Shown here: piece by piece, positions 1 through 12,490 of the stretch
Layout of the letters: each line of letters begins with the position of its first letter
Position numbering within the stretch: position 1 is the first letter of the stretch
NCBI GenBank assembly: GCA_013396755.1
Contig: VWZF01003193.1
Location: 46,681 to 110,680 of the forward strand
Source of the DNA: Sclerurus mexicanus
Taxonomy: Eukaryota; Chordata; Aves; Passeriformes; Furnariidae
Direction: 5' to 3'
Length of the DNA: 64,000 bases
Made by a program: the position numbers and the translations under genes
Notes under the pieces: model-generated
The model's input: only the letters and a program-made list of their open reading frames with translations
The model's database searches: none
What the model was told of the DNA's origin: nothing

Positions 1-90
1 CCCAGCGCAGTATAAATCAGAATGGCACAATGCTTTGCTGAGTTGATTGAACTAATGGACTGGAATACCATCTAAGGTAAAGCACACAAC

Positions 91-357
91 GCTGATGCAA
101 AAAACCCCAACCCAACCAACCAAAAAAAACCAAGAAAACAAAATCAACCAACCAAAAAAAACCCTCCACCACCCCCCCAAAAAACCCCCACCACACAACC
201 AAAGAACAAAACAAAAAAAACAAAACAAAACAAAAAAAAAAACAAAATAACCCAAAACCCTTCCTCCCCCAAAAAAACCCCAAAAAACAACCCAAAGACT
301 CAATCCAAACCAAACCAAAACAAGCAAAAAAAAAACCAAAACAAAAGACAACCTTTC
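91..357. repeat. A/C-rich low-complexity tract
   Basis: The plus strand is almost only A and C, with very few G or T, for about 265 bases. It mixes CCAA-type and CAAAA-type units without a fixed period. The complementary G/T strand gives open frames full of Trp, Gly and Phe, which are compositional artefacts and not proteins. C-runs at 162-164, 172-178 and 185-189, and again at 251-253, 258-260, 266-270 and 278-281, give two minus-strand G-quadruplex motifs. No repeat family is recognised. Confidence 0.9.
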
Positions 358-3300
358 ACAGGTTTTTTTTATAATTTTATGCTACTACCATTTGGAACAA
401 GCAGTGCTATGTTTCTCCTGGTGTATATATAGGCTGTCTATGGAACAGCCAGCAGAAGCTGGAATCAATCATCAGTGACAGCTAGGTTTATAAAATATGT
501 GGGAACAATCCTAAATTATATTCTTTTCCTCCTTTACTTTTCCTTTTTACTTTTATTTGTGGCAAAAAATGTTGCTATCTTATTTAATTTCTTTTTTAAA
601 TCCTCAAATAAAGCATTCAGAATAATAGAAAAACACTTTAAGATATTCAGTTAATTGAGCAATACTTTATCAGTGCCATCTAGTGTATGAAACCACAAAC
701 AGAAGAATTTTTTGCATTTTGCCTTTCAACTCAATTCGCAAAGTGAAATCCTATATCATTAGTGAAATCCTAAATGCTTATCTTTGGTATCAATGTGTCT
801 TCAGAAATATTTCTCAGCTAAAGATTTTAGCAAGAGGTTTCAAAAAAGTCTTGTAGAGAGTAGTTATTCAGAAAGGGCTTGGGATGCTTTTGTTTCATTT
901 GAAATTTCAGTAATAATTTTATTGTGTTCCTTAGAGAGTAGTGCAGATAAATAGCTTTATTGTTCATGTCTTATACCTTAATAATCTGAGTAATCTAATT
1001 ATTTACACTTTGTAAGTACAATAAAGAAAGCTACCAAAAATGTGACTTTGGCAATCTAATGCATAAACTTTCATAACAGTACCTGACTTAAAAAGCTGTT
1101 GAGGTAATATATTTCCTGTCATAACAGTAGAAATGTAGGATGCTTAGGTGGGGTATCAGTCCTTTTTCACATGTGAGTGACCTTACTTTTAAGTTTGTAC
1201 CCACTGATTCTCAGCAAGTTAAGCTTCTCTTTCCCCTCTTTGGAGAAACACTTGGAGAAAAAGTTTCTGTTTGATTACTAATCTTCTCAGCACAAGAAAC
1301 AAAAACTTGTTTATTGGCATCAGAAGGTGCAAAGAGTGCCTTAATTAAGTTCATAATTCTTTTACTCAACATTATTATGTTGGCCACTGCCATTATGATT
1401 CCTGAAGGGTCAATGCTTTCAAATTACTGAAACCATTGCTCTTGTTTCAGTCTGAGAAGAAAGAGCATGGAAGAGAAGACTAAGGTTGCCATTATGCTTT
1501 TGTTGAAATATTAACCCAGAGTTACTAAAATTGTCAAATTTTCTATAAAAACAATTTTTATGCAGGAGGAATAGAAAGGAAACAAGTGTCAATGTCAGAA
1601 AACTATGCTCTGTGTTATGCAAAAGTTTCTATATGTGCAAAGACATGGACAGAATATAACCATATTTTTTATTGCTAAACTTTGTCAATATACTTAAAAC
1701 CCAGGCCCAACAAAACTAGAAACTACTTGAACTATATGTGAACTCTAAACAATGTATTTATTTTCTCTCTCTTTAGAATTCAACATATGCACGCCTACAG
1801 AAATTTATGTATATATATAGATGTGTACATATCTCTATACATAAATGTGAATGTATGTATCTATACATATTGAAAGTATGTATAAGTATCTATATATGCC
1901 TATCTGGGAATGAGAAGTTCCTGTGAGGAAAGTGGTGAAGACTGATGAGTTTCAGGCCAGTTTCAGTCCTTATCACAACATATGTAAGATAATAATCTCT
2001 TAAGACTATTACCATTAATTAACTGTGCATATATAGTGTCACAGATGCAATACAATTCATTTCACAGTAAAAGCTATGGTCCCTGAAGGTCCGCTAAGGT
2101 CCCATGCAGGTCACACTGATGAAGTCTGAGCATCCTTCAAAATGGGGGGCAGGGCCATAAGTTTTTCCCTGTTTCTCCTATCTCTGTGTGGATGTTTTAT
2201 CCTCCACCACCTCTTTCCCAAAGAAAACAAAGTGAACTTCCCCTTCTTCAGCTAGTTTGAACGTACAGCTAAGGAGAACATCTTACTGGATATTCTGAGA
2301 TGCCATACTCTTATGGCTTGATGTTTTTCTAATTTACTGAAGTAACTATTTTATGCAAAATGAAGCTTATTGAACTGAAAGAAAAGTGAAAAATACTCCA
2401 TTACAAAATATGTCAAAGCTCTGTAGCAAGAGTGTGGGAAAATTGGATTTTGTTGCTTCAGTGTGACATCAGCTTGGGCATTTTGATCACAGTCTCACTC
2501 CATATACAGAATCATTGCACTGAATATTTATTTCATTTAATGATTTTGTGTAGTTCAGTAACTAAATCAATTCAGTGAGGGAAGATTACTGAATTGGTAC
2601 CTATCAGTTACTACAAAATTGGTATGTATCAGGAAGCAAACTGAAAGAAGAACTGTCCCAAGACCACATCTTACCCACTCTTTTATTAAACTTGTTTGGC
2701 ACATTTTATCTGAATTTACAAATACAATTAAAGAGAAGCTGAAAATAAATATTTGGAGTTGTGTTAATTGCCCTTTTACTGAGAGAGAAAATGTTAGCCT
2801 TTTCTACTTAACATACAACAAATTTATAAAAAATTTTGTAAATAATAATTGCTTACCAAAAGTCTATGCATATTTAGGAGTCTCTACTAATCAAAATGAT
2901 TACTTAATTGGAATTTTTATTTTTCTTAGAGAGTGGCAATTAAAACAAATTCCACTGTACATGTAAAACGGAATTCAAGCTCCTTTGGTTAAATGTCCAA
3001 ACCCAATAAAATTACATACATCTAACTTAATGAGCCTTTTAAAATTTCTTGAGGGGGGGAGGGGAAGAGAAAAAAGAAGGAATAGCTAAGCCACTGAACA
3101 AAGTAGTAAATGAAGTAATACAACAGAAAACAATTTTGTGATATTACTTATATACTTCGATTCAAAGTTTTCTTACTAAGGTATTTTGTGATACTATTGA
3201 TTGCAAAAGGAATTTTTAGAAGCAACTCAATCCAGTTTTTCTCTGCTATGTAACTTTAATTTTAACTGCAACTAATGTTTATGTAGCGTCAACTTCCTGA

Positions 3301-6300
3301 TGAAGAACATGTAATTCTGAAAGGTTCTGGAAGGAAAAGTGTCAATGAATTCTACACAACGTGTGTCATAACAAAAATAATCAGGTGGTAGCAGGAATAA
3401 TCTTTAATATATATTCTGAGCTTTTTTGGTGAGGTTTTTTCAATATTTTTGGACTTTACCCTGTCTAAATTTTAAAATACTCACTTTTACTATGGCTGTT
3501 TTGTAGACATGCAAAGTACCTGCATTCTTCAAACTTAAAATGGTATTGTCTATCATATTTTTTGTCATGCAAGTTCATAAATATCTTTGTCATTCGTTGT
3601 CTGCAAAATGAGGATTGATACAACTGAAATAGCTATAAAACTTCTTAAATTTCTTTTTTGCTCTCTCACTTGGAAGTGTGATTGTAATGTAAAACAGGTA
3701 GAAGTTTTTGAAGCTGCAGCAGTGATGAATTCTTACTTCTCACTATTATTATCTTTTGACACCTTTTCTGACACTTAAAATGTTTGCTTGATAATATGAA
3801 AATGGACTGATGGGGAAAAAAAAGCCATGTGCAGTCTTCACAGCTGGTGCAATGTGCCTTTGTGTCTTGTTGTCATCTGCCCACACTTAATAATAAGCAT
3901 CTGGTTCATTCCTGTATTTACACTAGATACAAAATAAAATGCCTAAGTTTGATTTTTTCAATCTGTAACATGGTGCTTCCTCCCTCACTTCAAAAATAAT
4001 TACTGTGAATATGAAAAGAAACTTTCATTGAAATGTAGAGACCCGTCCAAGAAATAAAATACATTGTTTCATGGTTTAAATGTGTAGATAGATCAGCCAT
4101 GTTAACATAAAATTCAACTGTTATGGAAGGCTTTTTGTGGTATTCTAGCAGATAAAAAAAAAAAATATTTGTACATATTACCTGAATAACTATTCTGACA
4201 TGATTAGTAATGTTTTACAACTAAATTTATTTCTCTTCAGAAGCAAGGAAGATGCATGCATATTTTGTTTTCTGGTCATTGAGAAGCATGAAATCTGACA
4301 CAATGGATTTATATTTAAGCTAATGGCTAATAACTACTGTGGCTCTATTTGTGCATGTAACCTCAGTAGGTTGGTGGATACAACAAAAGAATACTAACAA
4401 TATGACGTTTATCTAGGAAAATGGTAAGTTACCACTACCTCACCCTGGTGACTACACAGATAATTGTGATAGCTTCTATTTCTTCCTGATGATTACATTA
4501 AAGCTTTATGGCAAAGATGCCTGTTCCATACTGTATAGATTTCACACACACATACTTTCCTGTACAAGTTCAATCTTGATAGCTCTCTATCCTTAATTTA
4601 AATATATAACAGTTGCCAAGAATCATGTTGTTCATTAACAAAAAATGTTTTATTGTATTTCTCATGGTTTGCCCCATGGAAGAAATTACAGAATTTGTCA
4701 TATAAAGAATTCTCTAGTAACTGAGTTGGTTATCGCCCTCACATTAATCCATACATAATTAATTAAAGCTTGAAATATAACATATTAACACTTCCTAAAT
4801 TATTTTTAGTATTGTTGAAAGCTTGGCCTTTAGAAATCAGGGTTGGAGGGTTTTCTCGATGGATTTTTTTTGGAGGGTAAGAGGGTTTTTTTGATTGGTT
4901 TTGAGTGCCAAGATTCCATGATTTTTTTCCTGAGATTTATGGAATCAAGCTTGAAGTGGCAATGCATAGAATATTTGTTTCAAAATGCCACAGAATTCAT
5001 CTATTTCTTGATCTTTCCTATTTCATACATGAATCAGACCAATTTTTTATTACTCTAGCATGAGCATAGTTTTAACTTCTGGTGATATTGATAGGAATTT
5101 CACATTGATTCATTATTTATCAAAAGTAATTCTTATGTGACCGCATTTTGTAAAGGAAAATGAGAATAATTATTTGTGTAACATATAACAGGATAAGTAG
5201 ATGGGGAACTGTGAGTTCAAGCATAAAAAGCTCCTTCTATCCTTACTCTAAAAACAATTTAAGTTTGCATCTAGTTTTTACATTTTAATAATGATGCAAG
5301 GAGTGAAAAGAGAAGAAAAGAAAATGTGTATTTTCTCCTACAATAAAATGTTGTGTCAATATGTAAAAATAATCAGTCACTTCTGCTAGGACTGCCTACT
5401 TCCCAGCCCATTCCACAACAGCAAGGACCAAATCATTCAGTGGTATTAATTGTTCTTGTTCCATGATAAGGTAACATTTTGGGAAAATTCATTTAGGTGC
5501 AAACAGCCTTTTTGTTCTGACTCAGGTGAGAAGACAGTAAAAAGTGATATCGATATTAACAACTCCCTAGAGTTTGCAACTAAGACAGACAAAGAAATTG
5601 AAGCGTTTTATTTGCATGCTGTCTGGTACTTGAGCATGTTTTACAAAATATCCAGCAAACTTCAACAAGCATGCTAAGTTTCCAGGATAACACTCAATTG
5701 AGTAACACTCAATCCTGCTGTCTAGGAGCATAGGAACCAAAGCACATATCACACAGAAAGCTCAAAATTATCAATAGTGGCACCAATAAAAGCGCCAAAC
5801 TGTACAATACTGTGTTTTACCAAAAGCATACAGACTGCCACTATCTGAGTACTAACCATCCAAAATAGAAATTAACATAAAAGTGGTAAGTGAAAAATTT
5901 AGAAGGAGAACAACCTTTTTTTATTTTATTTTTAACTTTCATTTTCAGCATAGTCTGCCATTGAGATAAAATATATTTGTTGCTAAGGAAGACAAGCAGA
6001 GTGTGAATTACGAAACAGATAAGAGGCTACCAAATCAAAGAACTGCCAAATAGCAAGAAGCTTCCCCTGAGAGCAAGAATTACAATGGGGTTCAGTTTGT
6101 ATAATCTTTCCTGCAGAAAGCTGTTGTGCTTGGCAAAAAAGGTGAAAATTTCTCTAACACATTGGTTTTTAGAAATGGTAGGAATTAGTCTTATTTTTAT
6201 GCTGATCACAATTTCTTTAGATGTGAATAGAATAAAATTGACAGGGCTTTTTGCCCTTCTTAAGGCTTTTGAACAAGTATGAACCACTCCACAGCAAGTT

Positions 6301-8660
6301 GAACATGTATAATACAAAAAATACTGAAGTACCTGAGTGAACTGTCAGGCAAACATACCTTGCTGTTTAAAAATTTTCATTTGCAGACATCTATTTCTTA
6401 AAATATAATAAATTTACTGTCTTAATAAATAAGTCAGATACAAAATTAACTCATCCATAAGTTATATGCACAAAGCATACTATTTTTGATGCTTATTTTT
6501 TTATTTGGTTGCCAAAATGATGTGTTGAGGAGGCAAACCATGCCAGGGCTTTGAAATGATATTTGTTTGGTAATCAGTACTTTGCTTTGGTATTACTATG
6601 TAGTAGTGGCCTGTAATATCCACAGTTACAGCCAGTGTCTAGCTTTTAATGATCAAAAACCAGACAGTTATTGAGATTTGAGAAGGTAGTGCAGTCCACT
6701 AAAGATATACCAAAAACCTATTGATCAAGACTAAGCGTAGTTGACAGTAGTCAACTAAAATAAAAAATATTGCTGTATGAGTGCTCTGTCAGTTCCTCTG
6801 AACCGCATGACCTGAAATTTTTTAGGTAGTCCTGTAGCAATCTTATATTGTACTTAATTGTACTGTGTCAATCAACTTCCTTCATCCAACACAGTGTAGG
6901 TCCCTCAGGACCAGCTGGCTTTTTTTTTCAATTTCCTGCCTTTGTTTTCCAGTCACACTTCATTTGCATGTCTTAGAAAAGACAGCTAAATTCCACATTA
7001 TGTTACAACTTGTCTACCTTGATAAATCTGTATCTACCTCCCCACTCTTGGAGTTCCTTACTATTTACTTTTCCAGATTAAAATATTTCCTTGAAGTTAG
7101 GAAAATCATCCCCTAGCAAAGTTAATCAGCTTTATACTTTATTTCACTGCTCTGCTAGCATGAATAAGAAAAAGTACTCCAGAAATACTGGACTTTGGCC
7201 CCTTCTTTTTAAATACTTTTCATGTCAATTTCTTCCATAGTGTCTCTAGACAATTTGAGTTTTGCTAAAAAATACATCATAAATGCAAGTGTATCCCCTT
7301 GTTACAATGTTTCAGCAAGGGATTAGAAAAACACTGGCACTGGTTTAAATCGAGATCGTAAAAATTCAGTTTGATAAAGGCAGTCTAATGATTTACTGAA
7401 AAAAAAATTAAAAAAAACAATCTGGGATTTGTCAACTTTGATACTTAAAGGTATTTTGTTGAGATGAATAAAAGGATGCAGAAAGAGGTTTTGATCTTCA
7501 TGCTGGAAGTGACATTCAGTAACATTAATTTACTTGAAAAATAATCTGTAATTTTGTTTCATTTCTCTGTGTCCATATTACACCCCAAAAGATTTTAACA
7601 TTTTGAAAGGTATTTAGGTTAAAAGCAAATGTAATTTAATCTCCACCTTTCTTAAGTATTTCACATATTATTTTATAATTTACATTATTAAATTACATAT
7701 TCACAAATAATTATTTTTCAGTAATTGACAAGTGTTCATTTTCCCTGTCTTTAAGTAAGCTGATAAATAGGACACTTTTACAGTAAAATCCTGTTCAGCT
7801 AAAAAGCTACATTTTGACAGATTTACTGAGAAACTATATTTGTCTCCTGATACTAAGTATTGATCTCTCTGCTTTCCAATTACAATATTTTTTAAAATTA
7901 TCCTAATTTAACACCTGACTGTTGAGAAGTTCTGTGACAGGTGAGTGTATAAGGAGTGGCAGGGGATCAAACATGTAACTGTGACTAGCTGAGAATGTTA
8001 CACATACATGCCTAAAGCTATATTTATGATTATACATATCATATATGTAACACTTGTAATATATAGCATGATAGATATAAGTAGACATAAAATGCAAGTA
8101 GACATAAAATACACAGATGTACACTATATATATAAATTGTTTGGGTTTATTTTCATTATCATAGAAATGGAGTGTATTCTTCTCAGTACAAGCTTAGCCT
8201 TGGTTATTTGTCACAGAAATTCAGTCATTTCACAAGCCCAGAACTTCTTCCTTTGTAAATACAACTCAATAGTTCAATCTGTAAGATATTTTTCATTTGT
8301 TTGGAAAAGAATTATTTGCAATTTTTTCAGTGGCTCGCACCAGTGTAAAGAATCTTGGTGGCCCTCATGTGGTGGGCAAACAGAAAGGAAGCTCTTCAAT
8401 AAGCTTGCTGAGTCTCATATTTCAGAGAAAACCATATGAAATGTTGCTGCTAAAGCTTTGAGAACTTATTGTGATATCAGGATCAACTGACTCAGTACCT
8501 CTGTAGGAAAAAAAAGTCCTCTTAAACTGTTAGATTGATATTATTCTGATGAAAAGAGTTGCTGGTTGGTATTTGTTACTTAAATTATCACTGAAGAATC
8601 TTAGATGATTACTATGAACCAATTTACATTTGAATAAATCAGTATAAATTTGTAAATACA
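358..8660. other. AT-rich non-coding stretch, no gene seen
   Basis: This stretch has stop codons in all frames. The open frames here reach only 60-143 codons and match nothing I recognise. It includes a TATA/TATG-rich patch at about 1807-1903, a purine-rich patch at about 3052-3080, and a short 17-bp tandem duplication near 8079. A slightly GC-richer patch at about 2080-2280 is not identified. No transposon signature is visible. Confidence 0.7.
8079..8112. repeat. 17-bp tandem duplication, two copies
   Basis: The unit AAGTAGACATAAAATGC at 8079-8095 is followed directly by a copy at 8096-8112 that differs only in its last two bases. It lies in AT-rich DNA and looks like a small replication-slippage duplication. 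Confidence 0.85.
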
Positions 8661-8668
8661 TAAATAGA

Positions 8669-8688
8669 ATATATATATATATATATAT
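8669..8688. repeat. (AT)n microsatellite
   Basis: Ten uninterrupted AT dinucleotides are followed by GCATGCAT. This is a simple repeat, likely to vary in length between individuals. Confidence 0.95.
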
Positions 8689-8691
8689 GCA

Positions 8692-8905
8692 TGCATATTG
8701 GCCACAGTCCTGCCAGTGCAGGATGTGATCCTGGGAAGGTCCAAGGCCCAGCCTCCTAGAATCACCTGGGACATGCAGGCTGTCCTGACTCTGGGTGGAT
8801 GCTGAGGGATCCTGTGTTGTCTTACCCTCACCTCTGCTGCCAACATTGCTTGTCCACTTTTTTATGTCTGTGGAGATTAATCTCTATCCAGGCAGCCTGA
8901 CAATA
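8692..8905. other. GC-richer patch of unknown nature
   Basis: About 210 bases are clearly richer in G and C than the flanks, with short open frames on both strands (81 codons minus, 83 codons plus). The translated products show no domain I recognise. It could be a worn transposon, a regulatory element or a decayed exon. The sequence alone does not decide. Confidence 0.3.
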
Positions 8906-10643
8906 GGGATGTTGTCACTTCTGAGAACAGTGGTCTTATTAAAAACAAAAACACAACACCTGAACCAAACAAAGAGTAAACAAAAAAGCCCAAAAGATAA
9001 CTTATCTATACCTAAGATTTTGTTGTTCTGTAGCCTGTATGCCTAATATGCTCTGTGTCCCATGTGAAACCATTTCTTATACCCCTCTTTGTCTCACCAG
9101 TGGTATCCTGCCCCTCTCACCTCACCACGGTGCTTGTAATGCTAATCCTTCAGGAATCAGTTGCTCTCTGAATTCCTTCCAACCCACCTCCTCAAGCAAT
9201 CATTGTTCCTTTCATCTTCTATTACATTAGCTTCCTCTTGAACTCCTCATGCTTTTTAATCTGCTGCTGTATTGTGGTTCCAACTCTCAGGTACCATCAG
9301 CCTGAAATACCTACTAAATATCTTTATTAACCATCCTGTATAGCCTTGTTGATTTTCACAATTAAATCTCTTGCCTTCCTAGGAAAAAACATGCCTTTGA
9401 TTAGTTCCTATTGAATTGTGCCTCCTGTAAAGGTCTTATTTGCTTTCTGGATCCCCTCCCACTCCAGCTCCCACCCCACCTTTTATAATTGATACTGTTA
9501 CAGCTTTCATGTCTTCAATTTCCATGTAATTGAAATAATGTATGATTAAAATGTTAGATCAGATTATGCCATCCAGTTTAATCAATGATGAATTTAAAAT
9601 CCAATTAAAAGATCCATTTAAAGTGTGTTTTGTTGGAATGCCAGCTACCAAAACAAGAGTTTTAACTAATGATATTTGCTGATTAGATAATATTTTGACT
9701 ATCAAAATGTTCCCAAGTTTTATATTCAACTAAAGACCATCTGTGAACCTATAACATTTACAACAGAATCAAGTGAAAGAGGTAAGAGCCCAACAAATTT
9801 ATATTCCTAAATAATATCATGATTAAGAAGTCACACTTTTTCATTCTTTTCAGTAGTAAAATGTTAAATAAACACTGACAGGTTCACACTTCAGCTATGC
9901 ACAATCTATTCCTTTTTTTTTTGTAAAAAATCAAAAATTCATCTGTCAAAATAATTTGCAAATGCAAGTGTTTTTATTGACTTCAATAGCCTGCAAGACT
10001 ATCAGTCTGAAAGGCTTTTAATTATTAAAAGCAACTAAAAGGAAGAAAGAAAAATGACACCACAATACTTGCTTTTTCTTTAGGCAGAATTCACTACCAG
10101 TATTTTTTTTATCTAAGTGGGGAAAAACCTCAACCTCTGAGCATAATGGAAGATAAATTAAATTCTTATTGCATTAAGAAGTACATAAAAAACCCATAAA
10201 AGGTGTGAACAAAAAATAAATTCTCTTTTGTTCTGAGTATATGCTAGTACAGCTAACATATCTTTCACAGCCTTCTTTAAATCTTGCTAAGTAATTCAAC
10301 TCCACCCATACAAACTGAGAAGCTGATTTTATCCCTCATTAAAACAAAGCAAAACACAACAACAACAACAACAACAAAAATCAGTTTTCCACTACAGTCT
10401 AAATTTCCCTTTAAGCTTATGCTGATTTTTGAAATTTACAAAAGAAAATAATTAATTATTAATCACTTTTTGGTTTTGAAGTCTGATTTCATTTGACACC
10501 TGTACTTTGGAAGATGAGTTTCTCACTAAGAAGAGATGTTTGCCTTTCTTAATCATCAAACAATGTCTAGAAATCACTAGAACAACTGAAACTAAAGATG
10601 AATTTCCCTCCCCTGTTTTTGTGGTGCTAATAGCAGACTAGAA
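8906..10643. other. AT-rich non-coding stretch with a (CAA)n run
   Basis: No gene or transposon is recognised. A (CAA)n microsatellite lies at about 10357-10377, and a C-rich patch (CCCC, CCC, CCC and CCCC runs) lies at about 9455-9480. Confidence 0.65.
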
Positions 10644-10675
10644 NNNNNNNNNNNNNNNNNNNNNNNNNNNNNNNN
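10644..10675. other. Assembly gap (32 N)
   Basis: Thirty-two undetermined bases. The same 8-mer, GACTAGAA, sits immediately left (10636-10643) and right (10676-10683) of the gap. This suggests that a tandem repeat or an overlap was bridged by Ns. Confidence 0.98.
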
Positions 10676-10683
10676 GACTAGAA

Positions 10684-12422
10684 ATCTGGCATGGGTTAAA
10701 TTAGATGCAATTATTTTCCTTTTCAGTAAAATAAGAGAGCTGACCTATTTTTTCTTACTGAAATTGCAATTCCTTCTGAACAAAAATGTCTGTCATTCTA
10801 CCTATTAACCACTGGACCCCTTTAAAAGCAATAGAGTGAGAAAGGAAAAAAAAAACACAAAAACAATCTCTGAAGCCTGTCCCATGAAGAGGCATTGTTG
10901 GGTCTAAACAATGCATTGATGAAGCATAATGTCTCACAATGACTGCAGAATTGATACTCTCATATTCAAAAGAGCTAAAAATAGCAAGGCATTCCCCCCC
11001 CCCATTTTTACACGTTCCATAGCAATTTAACCTTGTTGAGACCTTGTAACTACTCAGTCCATTGTATAATGTGCACTTGTCACCATTTTAGGAAATAAAT
11101 TTTTATAAGACTTTTCAATACTTTATGGAAAACACAGTGTATATAAAATATCTTTACATGGGTTTGAACTGCAGATGGAAAAGATACATAGAAGTAAATC
11201 AGTTACAATCAGTTTTGGAGATTTGTTTGGACTGCTTCAGCAGAATTGCACATCTTATATTTCATCGTGACTCATTACAGTGAGTTTTGTTCTACTGTAA
11301 GGTAGCTGGGAATTTCACTCCAGTGGCAATTAGTTCTCTGAAGAGTGGACCTTTGAATGTACCTCTGTTCTAGAACTGAAATTATTAAAGGTTAATGGAA
11401 GTTTTTTAAAAACCATATGAAACTACCTATACTGCAAAATGTGTTTTGTAAAGGCCAGCATCAAGAAACTTGCCATACCTACCCAACACTATGCTGTGGA
11501 ATTGATACCATGGTTTAGTGATGTAACAGAACTAATAGTGCTTGCAACAGAATGTACCATAGCAAATTGCTCTGCCTCGATTTAAAGAAAGCCATGCAAA
11601 GTAAAGAAAAAAAATAAAGAAAGGAACTGGTAGTTAGTGGGAGCAGCCAAGCAAACAAAGAAGAGGTATTACTTAACCAGGTGCATTGTCTTAAAGGAGT
11701 TCATAAAGCAGTGACTTAGAACTTTGGGGGCTCCACACAGAAACAACCGCTGGTGAAGCTCCTCCGGGACCTGATAAGCATATGTGATGTATGCTAACTA
11801 GTGCTGGAAAATGTCATGAATATGTAACAGGAATGCAAGAAACAAAAATTAGTAATTGTGTAATGCAAACATACAAGCTGTTGCAAAGATACCTCAGTGT
11901 GCATTTTGGCAAAATAACTACCAGCGCATCCAACACCTGCCTTCTAAAGCTCACAAATTGAGTCTTGAGGTTTCAGTGTTCTAATTATGTCATGATATAA
12001 TAATTCAGCTATATTCTGACTGTGAAATCCTAGACAAAAATATTATTAAATATCTGTGTTTTATTTTCTGGATAGAATGTTCTTTTTTTAATTTTTTTTT
12101 TAAGTTAATTGTAAAGCATTGGGAAAATAGCCCTGTGTCTCTTGACTGTCTGTAATAGTCTGGAAGTTCATGACAAGTCTCATAACTTGTCATGAGTGAC
12201 TAGTCTTATGGGATCATGTTCCTGTTGAGGTATGTCTGGTTAAAGTAGTCTTTTTGCTTTTCAGAGATGGTCAGAAGAAAAGTTACTTTCCTCTGGAAAG
12301 TTTATCATTGTCAGACATTGATAAACTCAGTTCTCTTTAAAACTGACTGCTGCTGATTTCACTAAATGGAATGCAACTTATTAACCTCTGACTTAGATAC
12401 ATGAGAACTTGAATTTTTTGTG
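10684..12422. other. AT-rich non-coding stretch, nothing recognised
   Basis: No gene or known repeat is seen. A ten-base C-run occurs at 10994-11003. A short GC-richer segment at about 11715-11780 is unassigned. Confidence 0.65.
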
Positions 12423-12490
12423 CTAGATACACAAAACTTCAGTCCCACTCATCATAACTAGATACACAAAACTTCAGTCCCACTCATCAT
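12423..12490. repeat. 35-bp tandem duplication
   Basis: A unit starting CTAGATACACAAAACTTCAG at 12423 recurs at 12458. The two copies (12423-12455 and 12458-12490) are identical over 33 bases and separated by AA, giving a period of 35. Identity this high means the duplication is recent, or that an assembly slip occurred. Confidence 0.93.

Noticed and set aside
17..351. Two minus-strand open frames of 98-99 codons
   Set aside because: They translate the A/C-rich tract into Trp/Gly/Phe runs. This is a compositional artefact.
8008..8439. Longest open frame of the window (143 codons, plus strand)
   Set aside because: Its product is rich in Ile, Tyr, Met and Phe as expected from AT-rich DNA. It overlaps a tandem duplication and shows no domain, splice or promoter support.
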